From NCBI GenBank assembly GCA_013397795.1, contig VZTJ01006080.1, positions 118,276-182,275 on the forward strand: DNA of 64,000 nucleotides, given 5' to 3'. Below, one piece after another: positions 48,516 through 59,780 of this stretch (positions within the stretch are counted from its first letter, which is position 1; each line of letters starts with the position of its first letter). The translations under genes and the position numbers were made by a program. The DNA comes from Orthonyx spaldingii (Eukaryota > Chordata > Aves > Passeriformes > Orthonychidae). The notes beneath the pieces were generated by a model. It was not told the origin of the DNA, searched no databases, and saw nothing but the letters and a program-made list of their open reading frames with translations.

Positions 48516-50772
48516 GACTACTGTTGTTGAAAAACCCAGCTCAGTCTCTTTGAACTTCAGAGGGACCTGAACTTTCCAGCTTGGTACCTATGTGGCTCAC
48601 TAAACTTTTGGAGCAACAAAAGGACACGTAATCCTATTTTCAAACTAACATTCTCAGTATGGTTAAAATCAGCAAGTAATGCCTTATAATGCCTTGGGTT
48701 CTCACCTGGATTTATTGCAGAACTGGGGAGATGGCTTGGCTGTGGCTTTGCTTTTTTTCAGGTAAACCAGAGCTGCTGTGGGTATGCACTAAGGGCTGTG
48801 CTGTAAGGATAGCAAGCGTGAAAGGGAGCTGCCAGTCAGGGGGAGGAAGATTACAAATATGAGCAGCAAAACTTAGCTGCAGCTTGGGAAGAAAGAAGGG
48901 GATACATACAGTTGCTCTAAACTAATGAATTCATCCACCATCTGCTTTCTCCTTCCTTCCAAACTATTCATCTGTGTGCCCTTTTTTAGTTCTTTTCTCA
49001 CTTTTCCTTCCATCTGTCTGCCTGGATCAAGTCAGTTTATTATGAAGATAATTATTATCATTAACAGAGCAGTGCTTCAGCACTTATTAATACCTGAAAA
49101 AGACTGAAGCAGAGTGTAATGAAGGGTCATGGGATAAGGTGATCAGGCAAGGATTAACACAGTGTGAAACTGGTTCCTGGAGGCAATGCCCTGGGAAGCA
49201 TGAAGCTCCTGCACACATCTCCCATCAGCATCCTGGGGTCCAGAAAACCCACGTGGAGAAGTTCCTTCTGCTTCAGCTGCTATGGCTACAAAAAGTCCTG
49301 CCACCCTTCCCTGAAGTCTCCTCCTTCATGGAAATGAATTTGCTGCTGTCAGCAGAGAAAAATGATGCTCTCCCTCCTCACCAAAGCTGGAGTCAGATAT
49401 TTGCCAGACATGCAGATCAGGCTGTGAAAAGGAACTTGGCTTCAGCAGATGCAAAGAAATGCTCACTACAATTCGAGAAGAAAAGTCACCCTTCAACAAG
49501 TACCTGAACACTTCTGAAAATCAAGTGCCTGTTTTCTACTGGAGTCAAGCGGATCCAGATATGAATTGCTCAAAATTTGTGTCACCCAGAGTAGTCTGGC
49601 TTCTGCTGTGCCAGGTGTTGTGTGTGAGTGTTGTGTGTTGTGTGCCATGACCACATGACAAAATTCAACCCCTGCCAGAAATTTCCTTCAATATCAAAGT
49701 TGTCACCTATCGGAATAATGACAAGTCTGAGGATGAAGAGGGGCAGGTGTTGGGTGGCACAAATGCAATGGGATGTGTCCCCATCTATCAGATCAGGCCT
49801 CTTGTACCCACATAATAAACAGAGACTGCAACAGCCTATGCCAGCAGCTCATTAACATGAAAGAAAACATTTTGCTTGTTTGGGCAGTTGGAAGACCAGT
49901 TGTGAATCTTCTAATAGTGTTTCTTTCCAGCCTGGAGTTCTGACAAGGGTGAAAAAGTGTCAGGCCAAAGGTAGGGCAAGCTTGGGGTCCCTAACCGTGG
50001 AGTCATCCACCCATTTGCCAGCTGCTTACACTGAAGGGTAAGACAGAATCTGCAAGCTACCCACTTCCAACAGTGGGCTCTTTGTAAATCTACTGCAACT
50101 ACAAAGTGGACTCCAGAAGCCACTGAAAATAGGCAGTCAGTGTTATAAAAGCTTCACGGCCAGTTGCACAACGAAGGAGGAACTTGGGGAATTGCAGATG
50201 AGCCCAAGTTTATAGTCTGATTCTATGGGTAGACAAGAAAACAAAAATGTCATGAACAATTATAATGCCTGACTGACACCATAGAAATTGTGAGAGTGAA
50301 AGAAAAGATGCTCCACCACTGTTTTCTTTTCTTTCCCCCACTACTGGCAAGTTTTTCAACCTCAGTCAGAGGAAATCAGCTGGGCAAGGTCAACTGAAAA
50401 CAAGTATGAGACTGGCTCTGTTTTTCAAGGAAAAGTAATGGAAAGGGCCTGGAAAGAAGGTATATGAGGTCTTTTGGAAATACTTGTGCTCTTCTTTGTC
50501 CTGAGGTTGTTCACAGTATCACACATCACTCTGCTTTTGTCTGGAAGCAGGTTTCAAAATATACGGTGGAATAATTGCTCTGGAGCAGACAGGTTATTTT
50601 AACACAAGTCCATGCTGTAAAGGTCAAGAGCTTTACTCATAGGTAAAAAAACTTGGAGCAGTCTGGAGGCGTTCTGGTGCAAGAATGAAAAAACCATGGA
50701 AGAGCCCGGCAGTTCAGTACTAGCAACACAAGGTTTGACAGCTGCCAAGGAAGGTAATGAAAGATATATGAA
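48516..50772. other. Non-coding single-copy stretch
   Basis: A 122-codon plus-strand frame at 49139-49507 has no recognisable domain. Nothing else is seen. Confidence 0.45.
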
Positions 50773-50921
50773 GGATGCCCCATCCCTGGAAACATTAAGG
50801 GCAGGTTGGATGGGGCTGTGAGCAGTCTGCTTTAGTGGAAGACATGCCTGCCAATGGCAGGAGGGTCAGATTAGATGACCTTTAAAGATCCCTTCCAAAC
50901 TGTTCTGTGATGCTATGGTTC
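50773..50921 (+). mobile_element. CR1 LINE 3' end, plus orientation
   Basis: GATGCCCCATCCCTGGAAAC, GCAGGTTGGATGGGGCTGTG, GATGACCTTTAAAGATCCC and the tail TTCTGTGATGCTATGGTTCT mark a CR1 3' end of about 150 bp. Confidence 0.93.
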
Positions 50922-52456
50922 TACTTTCTCCATGGCCGAGGTTTAACCCCACCAAAAGGCTCTAAATTCTTTACCAGGAGACCCCAAGGCTGGCACTGTA
51001 GACAAAGGACTTTACTGGCATCAGAAATCCTTCTGGAGCAAGTGGGAAAATGGATAGCTGTAATGCTTCCCTGTGACTGCACGCGAGATCAAGGCTCGAC
51101 ATCTGCACAGAACAGTTTTAAAGCTCTTATTGATCTCCTGTGTCCTTGCCACCTTTCTATGCCCTTGCTTATCAAGGGGAGCACGGTCATTTCAACTCCC
51201 CAATGTGCTCTCATTGAAAATCTATAGCAATGGTTTCGGGTCACTGGGCTGATAAAGCGGGACTCTCGCGCTCTGCCATGAATCTCACCAGTGGCACTTT
51301 GTCAGTTCAAGAGCGTTTGCTGCTGACAGATGGAGTGCAGGTGCTTGAGGTGGGCATTGCTGAACCTGCTTCCTGCTGAAGGCAGCAAAAAACCACAGAC
51401 GAAATGGCTGCTCTGGAGGCAGCACACACATCCCGTGCGCTGCTGGGAGACACAAACATTTCTGCGGTGTATTTGTGTAAGCTCAGACCGTCGGCAAGTC
51501 TCAACGGAGTGGAAAGAAATAGTCTGACTCACATGGCTTCTCCCTCAGTGCAATGCATGTTAGCACACAAGCACAAAATATTTGCAAGCAGCATTTTCTA
51601 CTGGACCCACATTCATTTCCAGCCACAAAAAGGTTTCAGGTGGTGCTGAGGTAAGAATAGGCGTTCTAATAGTAAAGTAGCACAGAGCCTCTGGACTGAC
51701 TCAAAACCGCATCAAAGATCTGTGAAAAGAATTTCTGAAACCCAATGAAGTTGGAGTCAGCTTTCAAACACCTTCACTGACTTGTGGACTGAGAAGCATC
51801 AGGAGTTCACAGCAGTTTCCAGTTGCAGCACAGCCACTCCGCATAACAGCTGAAACATTCGTACACCACTCGTTGTTTCCTTCCTCAAATCCATTCCTGA
51901 GGGGCTGCCAACAAAGCCAAAATAGTGGAACAGTGGTGCATCACTTTTTTTCTCAGATGCTATCCCAAATCCTTTTGAAAGCTGTGAAATTTTGCAGCAT
52001 CTGTCTCTAAGTTTTTCAAGCTGGACTATCATTGGAAGAGTGAAACTGTGGGACATATTCATATTTTTGTCCAAGCAGCAACCATGCATTGCTACCAAAT
52101 GCTCAGCTAACAGAACATAGGTTTCTTCTTACTAAAGGTCATGGAACAAGAGCCATTTTACAACATTCCCTACCTCTTGTCATTGTCTAGAAACACACAC
52201 AATCCATTCTCCTCCCCTTCAGTGATGGGCAGACAGACCTCACAAGGCACTCTACCCAACTGCTTGCATGGAAGACCTCTGTATTTTCCTTGAACAGCAT
52301 CAAATCCCCTGCTGTAATTAACATTGTCCACACTACTTAGGGAGAATGCTGGGCCTTTTCTCACTGATGGTCCCAGATGGGTTGCAATATCTGCCCCTAC
52401 TTGAGGCATCACTGTAGACTTTGATATCAGTGTTCCCACAAGGGCAGAGTAATAAA
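50922..52456. other. Non-coding single-copy stretch
   Basis: Minus-strand frames of 96 and 99 codons (52460-52170 and 52098-51799) lie near each other but in unrelated context, and I recognise no family. A CpG-containing patch at 51240-51500 is too small to be called an island. Confidence 0.4.
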
Positions 52457-52525
52457 TCATAGAACCATGGAATCACAGAATCATGGAATCATAGCATGGA
52501 AAAAACCTTTAAAAGTCATCCAGTA
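52457..52525 (-). mobile_element. CR1 LINE 3' tail, minus orientation
   Basis: The inverted tail repeat is expanded: ATCATAGAACCATGGAATCA followed by CAGAATCATGGAATCATAGC. It leads into about 25 bp of CR1 3' sequence (AAACCTTTAAAAGTCATCCA) before a microsatellite begins. Confidence 0.88.
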
Positions 52526-52569
52526 TATATATATATATTTAGAGAGAGAGAAAGAGAGAGAGAGAGACA
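52523..52569. repeat. (TA)n then (GA)n microsatellite
   Basis: Seven or so TA steps are followed by about fourteen GA steps with one interruption. The array abuts the truncated end of the preceding CR1 copy. Confidence 0.92.
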
Positions 52570-53890
52570 GCCATAAGTTTATAATAAAGAAAACTACTTG
52601 TTCTGCAAAACAGCTTATGACAAGAGCACTGGAAACTGCAGAGTACTAGAACTCCCATGACACAGTGGTCTGAAGGAAAGTTGGGTCCAAACCATTAACT
52701 GTGTTTTTCAGTCAACTGACGATATTATCACAGAGAGAGTCCTGCAATTTTAAAGTAGCTTTTCATCATAATTTGTTTTATAGAGGAAGCTATTCCTAGT
52801 TTTTCATGTAGAATTCAGGTTTTGTCACACCCGCATCATTCTTTATCAACCACGATTTCCTTGAACAACCCATGAAACTCCTAAACACGTGGAGCTTCTG
52901 TTATATTTAGGTGCAAAAACAGTGACCACCTTACTAGATGTGAAGTTCAGGTTCAGAGTTTTCCAAAACTGAAGTCACATATTGTTCATCAGGTGGATGA
53001 AGTGACGGCAGGCAGAAACTCCTGGGGACACAAAGGATGCCTGTGCTGTCACTGACTCTGGCACAGGTCGCAGGGCAGAGGTGTGGAGGTTGCAAGGACA
53101 GACTACTCAAACATCCACCCTGCTTCCCAGGCCAGTTTGTGCAGCCCATGACAAGCTTCTGTGATTGCAGGAATAACAAGGATTTGGCAGACACAGTTTT
53201 GCTGTGGTGAGAGGTAGGGGCACACAGACTGCTGTGGACTGGAGGGCAGACCAGGGCTCACCCCCTCAAAAATCAGTGTCCAGCTACCGCCCACAGGGCC
53301 TGTCCACGTGGGTGAGGCTGCTTAGCTCCAGAGGCAGGGATGTGGAGGGATGTGGAAACCTCCTCTGCTTCACCTGTGAATTGTGTCAAAAGTTACTCCA
53401 GGGGAATTGAGCAGCTCGTTTTACTATATTGGTGTTGGCAGACCCTGGTTGAATCTTCTTAGAATTTTAGTTGCTGCACTTATTTTCAAGAAATTGAACC
53501 TTTCATATTCTGCCCAGCACAAAAGATCAGAATTCATTCATTTTATCTTTGCAGTGAATTGAACTATCTCACAGAGGGAGGCGAGACATATCAGCTACAA
53601 TGGATGGTGAGCAAGGATGGCTGCTCCTTTCATCTGAAAAGAAAAAGTTTCTTAAACATCCTTTCAATCAGCATCCAAGGAAGGTATCAATTTCAGACCT
53701 TTGCTGCATAACAATTTATTTTTTAAAAAAGGGAAAAATATTATTCCGGTTACTTGTTATGTATTTAAAAGGAGAAAAAAAAATTGTCAGGTGAGAAATC
53801 CAAATTCCAAGCAGGGTAATTTTAAAGAGGACAGATCATCTGGCTGTAAAGTCAAGGGCAGCCTCCTATAAATCTTACACACATCTGTGT
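52570..53890. other. Non-coding single-copy stretch
   Basis: No supported exon or interspersed repeat was recognised. Confidence 0.5.
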
Positions 53891-54420
53891 TTGAAGCCTA
53901 GCAGTTGCCATGGTTACCGTGACATTGCTAGTCTTATTTATAGCCCTGCGCTATATATATTGCTTTCCAGAAGGCATAAAAGGGAGAGCTGACTGTGAAG
54001 GAATCTGGGAACTGCACATTAAAACAGAGATATAGAGGGAATAAAGCTAATTAAAGAGGGGCTGCCGGGGTTTGATGTTGGCTTTTGCAGTGCCAGGCCG
54101 TGACACTGTCCTCACGTCACAAGGGCAGCGGGGCGGGAGGTGGCCCCGTGGCTCCTTCACCCTGTGCCCGCTCAAAGGACACCCGTGGCAGGGGACAGTC
54201 GTGGCACCCCTTGGCATCCCTGGGGCAGGATTTATATCGCTGGTCCGTGTTCCCAAAGGACAGAAGGGAGCCCATGGGTGGCAATGTAGGTGGGAGCAGT
54301 GCTGGGAACAGAGAGTGGCCACCTCTGACGTCAGTGTCCTCCAGGGTTGCGCTCCAGGGACAGGCGGCTGCAGATGGATGCAGCAAAGCAGGACACACTG
54401 CACGCTGCTGTCTCCCAAGA
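53891..54420 (+). promoter_or_regulatory. Candidate promoter/enhancer: X-box, MEF2-like, TATA-like and CRE sites
   Basis: Within about 430 bp there are four matches. An RFX-type X-box palindrome, GTTGCCATGGTTAC (53904-53917, one mismatch to GTNRCC-RGYAAC), sits inside a CTAGCA...TGCTAG inverted repeat (53898-53931). A MEF2 consensus TTATTTATAG lies at 53934-53943. TATA-like sequences are CTATATATAT (53951) and CATAAAAGGG (about 53976). A full CRE palindrome TGACGTCA lies at 54326-54333. The downstream part turns GC-richer with several CpGs. The binding preferences are established knowledge. That these copies function, and the assigned strand, are inference. No transcript or coding exon is proven, and the 177-codon frame here runs into a TA/TG repeat. 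Confidence 0.35.
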
Positions 54421-54487
54421 GGATTTTATTTCGCTTTTCTTTCCTTCTGAAGCAGACTGTAACATACATGTCAGGAGTCATGTGTGG

Positions 54488-54579
54488 GTATATATATATA
54501 CATACATATATGTATATATGTGTGTGTGTGTGTATATATGTGTGTGCATATATATATATATATATATATGAGTATATAT
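54488..54579. repeat. (TA)n/(TG)n microsatellite
   Basis: TA and CATA steps pass into TGTGTG and back to TA over about 90 bp. Confidence 0.93.
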
Positions 54580-54659
54580 TACAAAGAATATGTATTTTGT
54601 TATGAGGAATGAGAAAAAATCAATTCAGTGACATTTGTGGAGTAACAGCCTTGTAATAT

Positions 54660-55184
54660 GGGATAAAGAGAAGGAAGGGGAGAAGGAAGGGGNNNNNNNN
54701 NNNNNNNNNNNNNNNNNNNNNNNNNNNNNNNNNNNNNNNNNNNNNNNNNNNNNNNNNNNNNNNNNNNNNNNNNNNNNNNNNNNNNNNNNNNNNNNNNNNN
54801 NNNNNNNNNNNNNNNNNNNNNNNNNNNNNNNNNNNNNNNNNNNNNNNNNNNNNNNNNNNNNNNNNNNNNNNNNNNNNNNNNNNNNNNNNNNNNNNNNNNN
54901 NNNNNNNNNNNNNNNNNNNNNNNNNNNNNNNNNNNNNNNNNNNNNNNNNNNNNNNNNNNNNNNNNNNNNNNNNNNNNNNNNNNNNNNNNNNNNNNNNNNN
55001 NNNNNNNNNNNNNNNNNNNNNNNNNNNNNNNNNNNNNNNNNNNNNNNNGAAAGAAGGAAGGAAGGAAAGAAGGAAGGAAGGAAGGAAGGAAGGAAGGAAG
55101 GAAGGAAGGAAGGAAGGAAGAGAAGAGAAAAGAAGAGAAAAGAAGAGAAAAGAAGAGAAAAGAAGAGAAAAGAAGAGAAAAGAA
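54660..55184. repeat. Long polypurine (GGAA/GAAAA) array containing an assembly gap
   Basis: The left flank is AGAAGGAAGGGG. After the gap come (GGAA)n to about 55120 and then six near-perfect copies of the 10-bp unit AGAAGAGAAA (55121-55180). One strand is almost entirely purine on both sides of the gap, so the gap is likely more of the same. Confidence 0.93.
54693..55048. other. Assembly gap (356 N)
   Basis: A run of N lies within the polypurine repeat. Its real size is uncertain because simple-repeat gaps are hard to size. Confidence 0.99.
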
Positions 55185-56647
55185 GGAAGAGAGACAGGCA
55201 GAATGGAGTGTGGGAAGAAGGTAAGGGAGAAAGGAAGGGTTGAATTTTTAATGAAATGTTTCCCCAGTTTTTGATCTAATTCCACTTCCAAGAATCAGGT
55301 TGCTGCCTAGGTCAGCTGCCAGCCCCAAGGGCAGTTTCAGCCGCCCAAGGGTAAATCAATAATATAAATATAAAATGTAAAGCAAAAAGCCTTGAAAAGG
55401 GTAAACAACGACTTTGGCATTGGTAATGCAAACCAAAAAAATAAAAACCACATTTCAGGATTGATAATATTGGTGCAACTACAAGCAGAAATTCTGAGGG
55501 AAGATTTGCTCAGACTACAACTGAGCTGAAACCTCTCTGGGAAGCAGCTGCAAAAGAGGCCAGATTACCTTACTTAAGAGCTTGCACGACAGTTTCAAGA
55601 CCGTCACTTTAACAGTGAGTGTTTTGCTGATTAAAGACCTGTGGGAATGAGTGGAAACTGATGCCTGTGGAAAAAAAATTGACTAAAGCCTGACCTAAAC
55701 AAGAAAGGAGAGGTATTCTGTGACTCTGGCAACGACATTGAGATGTCCCTTTCAGTAATTGTATGGACCTTAACTGGCATTGATCCCGACATCAAAATAT
55801 TTTAAAAATGCATTATTTAAACTTGTTTTTGAAAGTTCAGTTATGAATGTTATCTACTTAGCTGCTTTTAGAACTATAAAGACAGGTAACCCAAAACTCC
55901 TAAACTGTTTTGACAGGGAAAGACAAGAAAGCAGACAAGTAAACCTCCTCGTGAAGTGGCATTTAATAAGACAATCCCTGTTCTGGAGTGTGATTGGAAA
56001 TAATTTCCACTTTGTTTCAGATCTCCTTTTCCTCTTTAATATTTTCATGCTGAGATTGAACTATACGCCCCATGATTATGGGCACAGATAGGACTAGGTA
56101 GGTAGTAGGGGAAAAAAACCCTGAAAACAATTCAAATAATAGATATTAACATGAAGCAGAAACTAAACCAGAACTAGATCCTGTTCTCGTTACTCAATTT
56201 AAAGTCGTTTTTCAAAAAAGCAGAAAATTTTCCATCTTAAGTCACATAATCCAGAAACTGAATGTACCAATAAAATAATGTGGATGCATTGTGGCTGAGC
56301 TTCAGCATGAATTATGATGTCATGACTTTGCCTCCTTGTGGATTTTGCCCCTCAGCAGCTGCTTATGCCATGTCCATGCAGAAGTAGATATTACAGTATC
56401 ATTGCACCTTTGCTGTTGTCTGCAAATTACTAGATGGCCTAATGCCACTGCAAGCTTTTTTAGTACAATTTTTTTTATTATTGATTAAACATAAATTATT
56501 GAGGAAAGTAACTGAGAAAACTCAAAGGGAGCGGAGATGATGGTCTCTGTAACTAGAGGCTGTCGGTCACTGAACGTGATACTTCTGACCTGATAATTTG
56601 ATATAATGCTTATAATCCAGGATAGTCCTCTAGGAGTCTGTCATTTG
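55185..56647. other. Non-coding single-copy stretch
   Basis: No exon is recognised. The part 56285-56620 is repeat-free and has several ATTA and CRE-like words (TGATGTCATGA). It could be a conserved element, which cannot be judged from one sequence. Confidence 0.45.
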
Positions 56648-56725
56648 GAATCACAGAACCATAGAATGGTTTGGTTGGGAAGGCTCTTTTAAGGTCATTT
56701 GGTTCCAACTACCACCACAATCCAA
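56648..56725 (-). mobile_element. CR1 LINE 3' end, minus orientation
   Basis: GGAATCACAGAACCATAGAA and TGGTTTGGTTGGGAAGGCTC are followed by diverged CR1 sequence for a total of about 78 bp. Confidence 0.88.
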
Positions 56726-56743
56726 TGTGGATCCACCCAACCT

Positions 56744-56775
56744 ATTTTAGGATTTAGGATTTGGGATTTAGGATC
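56744..56775. repeat. (GGATTTA)n short array
   Basis: About four copies of a 7-bp GGATTTA/GGATTTG unit follow the CR1 tail. Confidence 0.75.
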
Positions 56776-59651
56776 TAATTTCTTTCAGTGCTCAGCCAGA
56801 CACACTAGAGAGGGAGTGGGAAATTCCATGTACCAAAAGCAGAACAGATAAATCTTGAGGTGGCAGCAACGAGAACAGTTTTTACTTTCAATTCTACCTG
56901 AGCAAGAAAAGGAGGAAGGGAAATCACTGAAGCTGAAATCCAAATGGCTTTACACCAGTCTAAGTTGATTTTATTTTTAATTGTTGTTTTTGGAGGGAAA
57001 CCCTATGGGAAGCAATATCCCAATAGGGTTCTATGGAAAAGTGATTTCTCTAGCAACTATTCTAGAACATACTGACTTTTTGATAATGAATAGTGTTTTG
57101 CTTCACATTTTTGAGTTACACATATATGAGTCCTCCTGATCACCACAATTCTGCTTATAAAAGAAAGTGGACTTCTGTGGAATCCTTGAGGATACAAGGT
57201 GCCACACTTGCAGGAATTCAGCCAGAAAATCTCTGACCCTAACCCTGGAAAACATATTGCACTTCTCCTCCTGAGGCATAGGGTTTCTTCCTTTCGCCCT
57301 AGTGTAACCCTCTGACCTTTTAAACTTGTCCAGAAGAACATACACATTGAAAAATTAGGTGTTACTGGGCATGATCTGGGATGCTGGGTCAGCTTCAGCA
57401 GCTGGAGGCCATTAGCCACTATGGTTGACATTGTGTTTCCATTCCACATTCATCCCTTTTCCACAGAATTCAGAATAAACAGAAGTGGGCATGCAGATGT
57501 TACCAGCTGTTTGCAGCACCAGTGCAGGCTGTGTGCTTCGTACCCTGTGGCTCAGACCTGAGTTTAAGTGTTGGAGGCAGCAAGACAGAGAACAGCTTAG
57601 CTATGTAGGCAATCTATTCTTGGTTTATTGAGAAGAATATAGGAGGGTGTTGCTTTCCATAAAATTGGAAGTGTTAACTTAGGGCCTGAAGTGAAATCTC
57701 ATTAGATATTTGGGCTTGATGGTGAAAGGCTATTAATAAAATTTATGGCTTCTCCCTTCTAGAATGAACAGCAATGTTTAGTGCCCATACTATAAAGCTA
57801 CCTAAAACCTTCATTATTCAATGAAGACTTTATTATCAGACTGCTGAGATATATTTTAGTAGTCCTACTGATTTTGATCAGGAGTCAGAAGAGGCAGCTT
57901 TCAAATGCAAACGTTTAAATGCTAAAAAAAAGAACGTGGTGAATGTGCTCAAGTTTTATAACAGAGTAGCTATAGGTTATTAAACCTACAACATACATGC
58001 TTTGCCATTTCATTGCTTTGGAGTCAGAAGAATTTTCGTATAGTGCTATATTCTTCTCTGTATGACATGCCAAGAAAGTAACCTTATCTTCCCACTGTTC
58101 TGCAATAACTTCCCATCTATTCCTGCATATTGAGCTCTCAGCTCACCCAGACCAGCTCTGTTTTGCAGGCCCAAAAGTTTCCACTCAGTCCTCAGAGTGT
58201 AGCACTCAGGATAATTCCAGCTGAAAACTGGTCCTGTTGCTCCCCAATGAAACCCTTTTAACAAAGCACAACATAGTGCAAGCAGTGAACATCTGCCATG
58301 ATGAACTCTGAGACTGAAAACTGGCAAGTGCACACCATTTCAAACACTCAATCACATAGTAAAACCAACAAATCTAAAATAAATATTAAGATACTCAAAC
58401 ACTTCTATAAGCAGACAATAGCATGTGAAGCAAGCCTGCATATAAATTTAATTTCTACAGCTGAAATGGTTTAAACCAATGTAGATGACTCAAGAGAAGT
58501 ACCAAAAAGTGCCAAGTAGACAAAAGAAAATAAAACACATTTCTCTCCTCTTGGAAGTTACGGGAAATCCTTGCAATTAGCAACTCCAGGTCACAGTGGT
58601 TCTTCTTGTAGAACTTGATTTTTCTCTTGTAAGCATTCCTCAATGTGGTGCTTTACTCTTGCAGAATTACCACTGTTCCCTGCATTTGCCATCACCCCTT
58701 TCACCAATTGCAATTCTTTAGCATTACCTACCCATTCATCAGTATTTGGACTTTTACAGCATTTATAATCTTTGTCACAACAAATGAATGAGAATCATTT
58801 ACTTATGCAGTGGTTCTTTTCCATTTCTAGTCAACGTCCCTTCCATGCTACTTGTCAAGCAATCTTTTTGTTCATTAGGAGCTAATATTGGACATCCAAA
58901 GTGGCTCCATCCAGCCTTTTATCCACCAGCCATACTCAGAGACTGAGCTAACCTTTAGTGAAAATTAAAGCTGCCTCAGGGCATGCAAATTTAAGTTGCA
59001 AGAAGGTTTCCCTATGGATCTGCCAAAGACCCCAGGTCCCAGTTGTGCTTCAGCTTTGCATCTGATGAACATAGAACTTCTTCCATAACAATCTCTGCTG
59101 AAATTCTCCAATGTGTGCTTTTTGTGGCATGGAGGAATTATATATATATATATATCCATCTCTCTATTGGCAACAGGGATATCCTCTAAAACCTGTGACT
59201 TGGTAACTTGGGTTAGAAAATCAGTCATATGTTGATTTACTTGAATTTCCTAAACTGTTTCTTCCTTCCACTTTAAAAAATATATCTAGCATTTACTAAT
59301 AGTCAGCATGGTAATAAGGACTCTTACCTTCACAGTAAGTTTTTGCCAGTATTGTTATCCTGAAAGCAAAAAGCAAAAGCCAGTGCTCTGGAGCTACTAA
59401 ATGTTGACAAGCAGCACCAAAGCAAAAGTATCAAAAGTCTCTTTTCCAGAAGATTTCTTTTTCTAACTGGATCTGGGAGAACAGCATATTGGTTTGATGA
59501 GTCAATACAGGCAGTTTGACAAAGCTGTTTTGATTGGTTTCCATACCCAAAAGGTATATTTTATTGGGGGGAAAAGGGTGGACAGCATGAAAATGTCACA
59601 GATTTTGGGAAGAGATGAAGAATAATTTTAAATATGTGTTGTACCTAGGAA
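56776..59651. other. Non-coding single-copy stretch
   Basis: No exon is supported. A (TA)n run of about nine steps lies at 59138-59156. A minus-strand AATAAA followed by a U5-like stretch near 57560-57630 was considered as an LTR end but has no verifiable termini. Confidence 0.45.
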
Positions 59652-59780
59652 AAATGCCTTTCAAGGGCAGACTGAATGGGGCTTTGAGCAGCCTGGTCTA
59701 GGAAGATGACCCTGCCAATGGAAGGGTCTTTAGAATGAGGTGATCTTTAATGTCCTTTCCTTTAAGGTCCATTCAAGAAT
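59652..59780 (+). mobile_element. CR1 LINE 3' end fragment, plus orientation
   Basis: GGCAGACTGAATGGGGCTTT, GAGCAGCCTGGTCTA and GAGGTGATCTTTAATGTCC mark a diverged CR1 3' end. The tail is degraded. Confidence 0.88.

Noticed and set aside
51799..52460. Two neighbouring minus-strand frames (96 and 99 codons) that looked possibly retroviral
   Set aside because: No recognisable gag, pol or env motif, no LTR on either side, and stops separate the frames.
54072..54605. 177-codon plus-strand frame
   Set aside because: Its C-terminal third is the translation of the TA/TG microsatellite. The start lies in GC-richer DNA with no recognisable domain.
57470..57660. Possible LTR end (minus-strand AATAAA followed by a stretch ending in ACA)
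   Set aside because: No partner terminus or target duplication could be found upstream.
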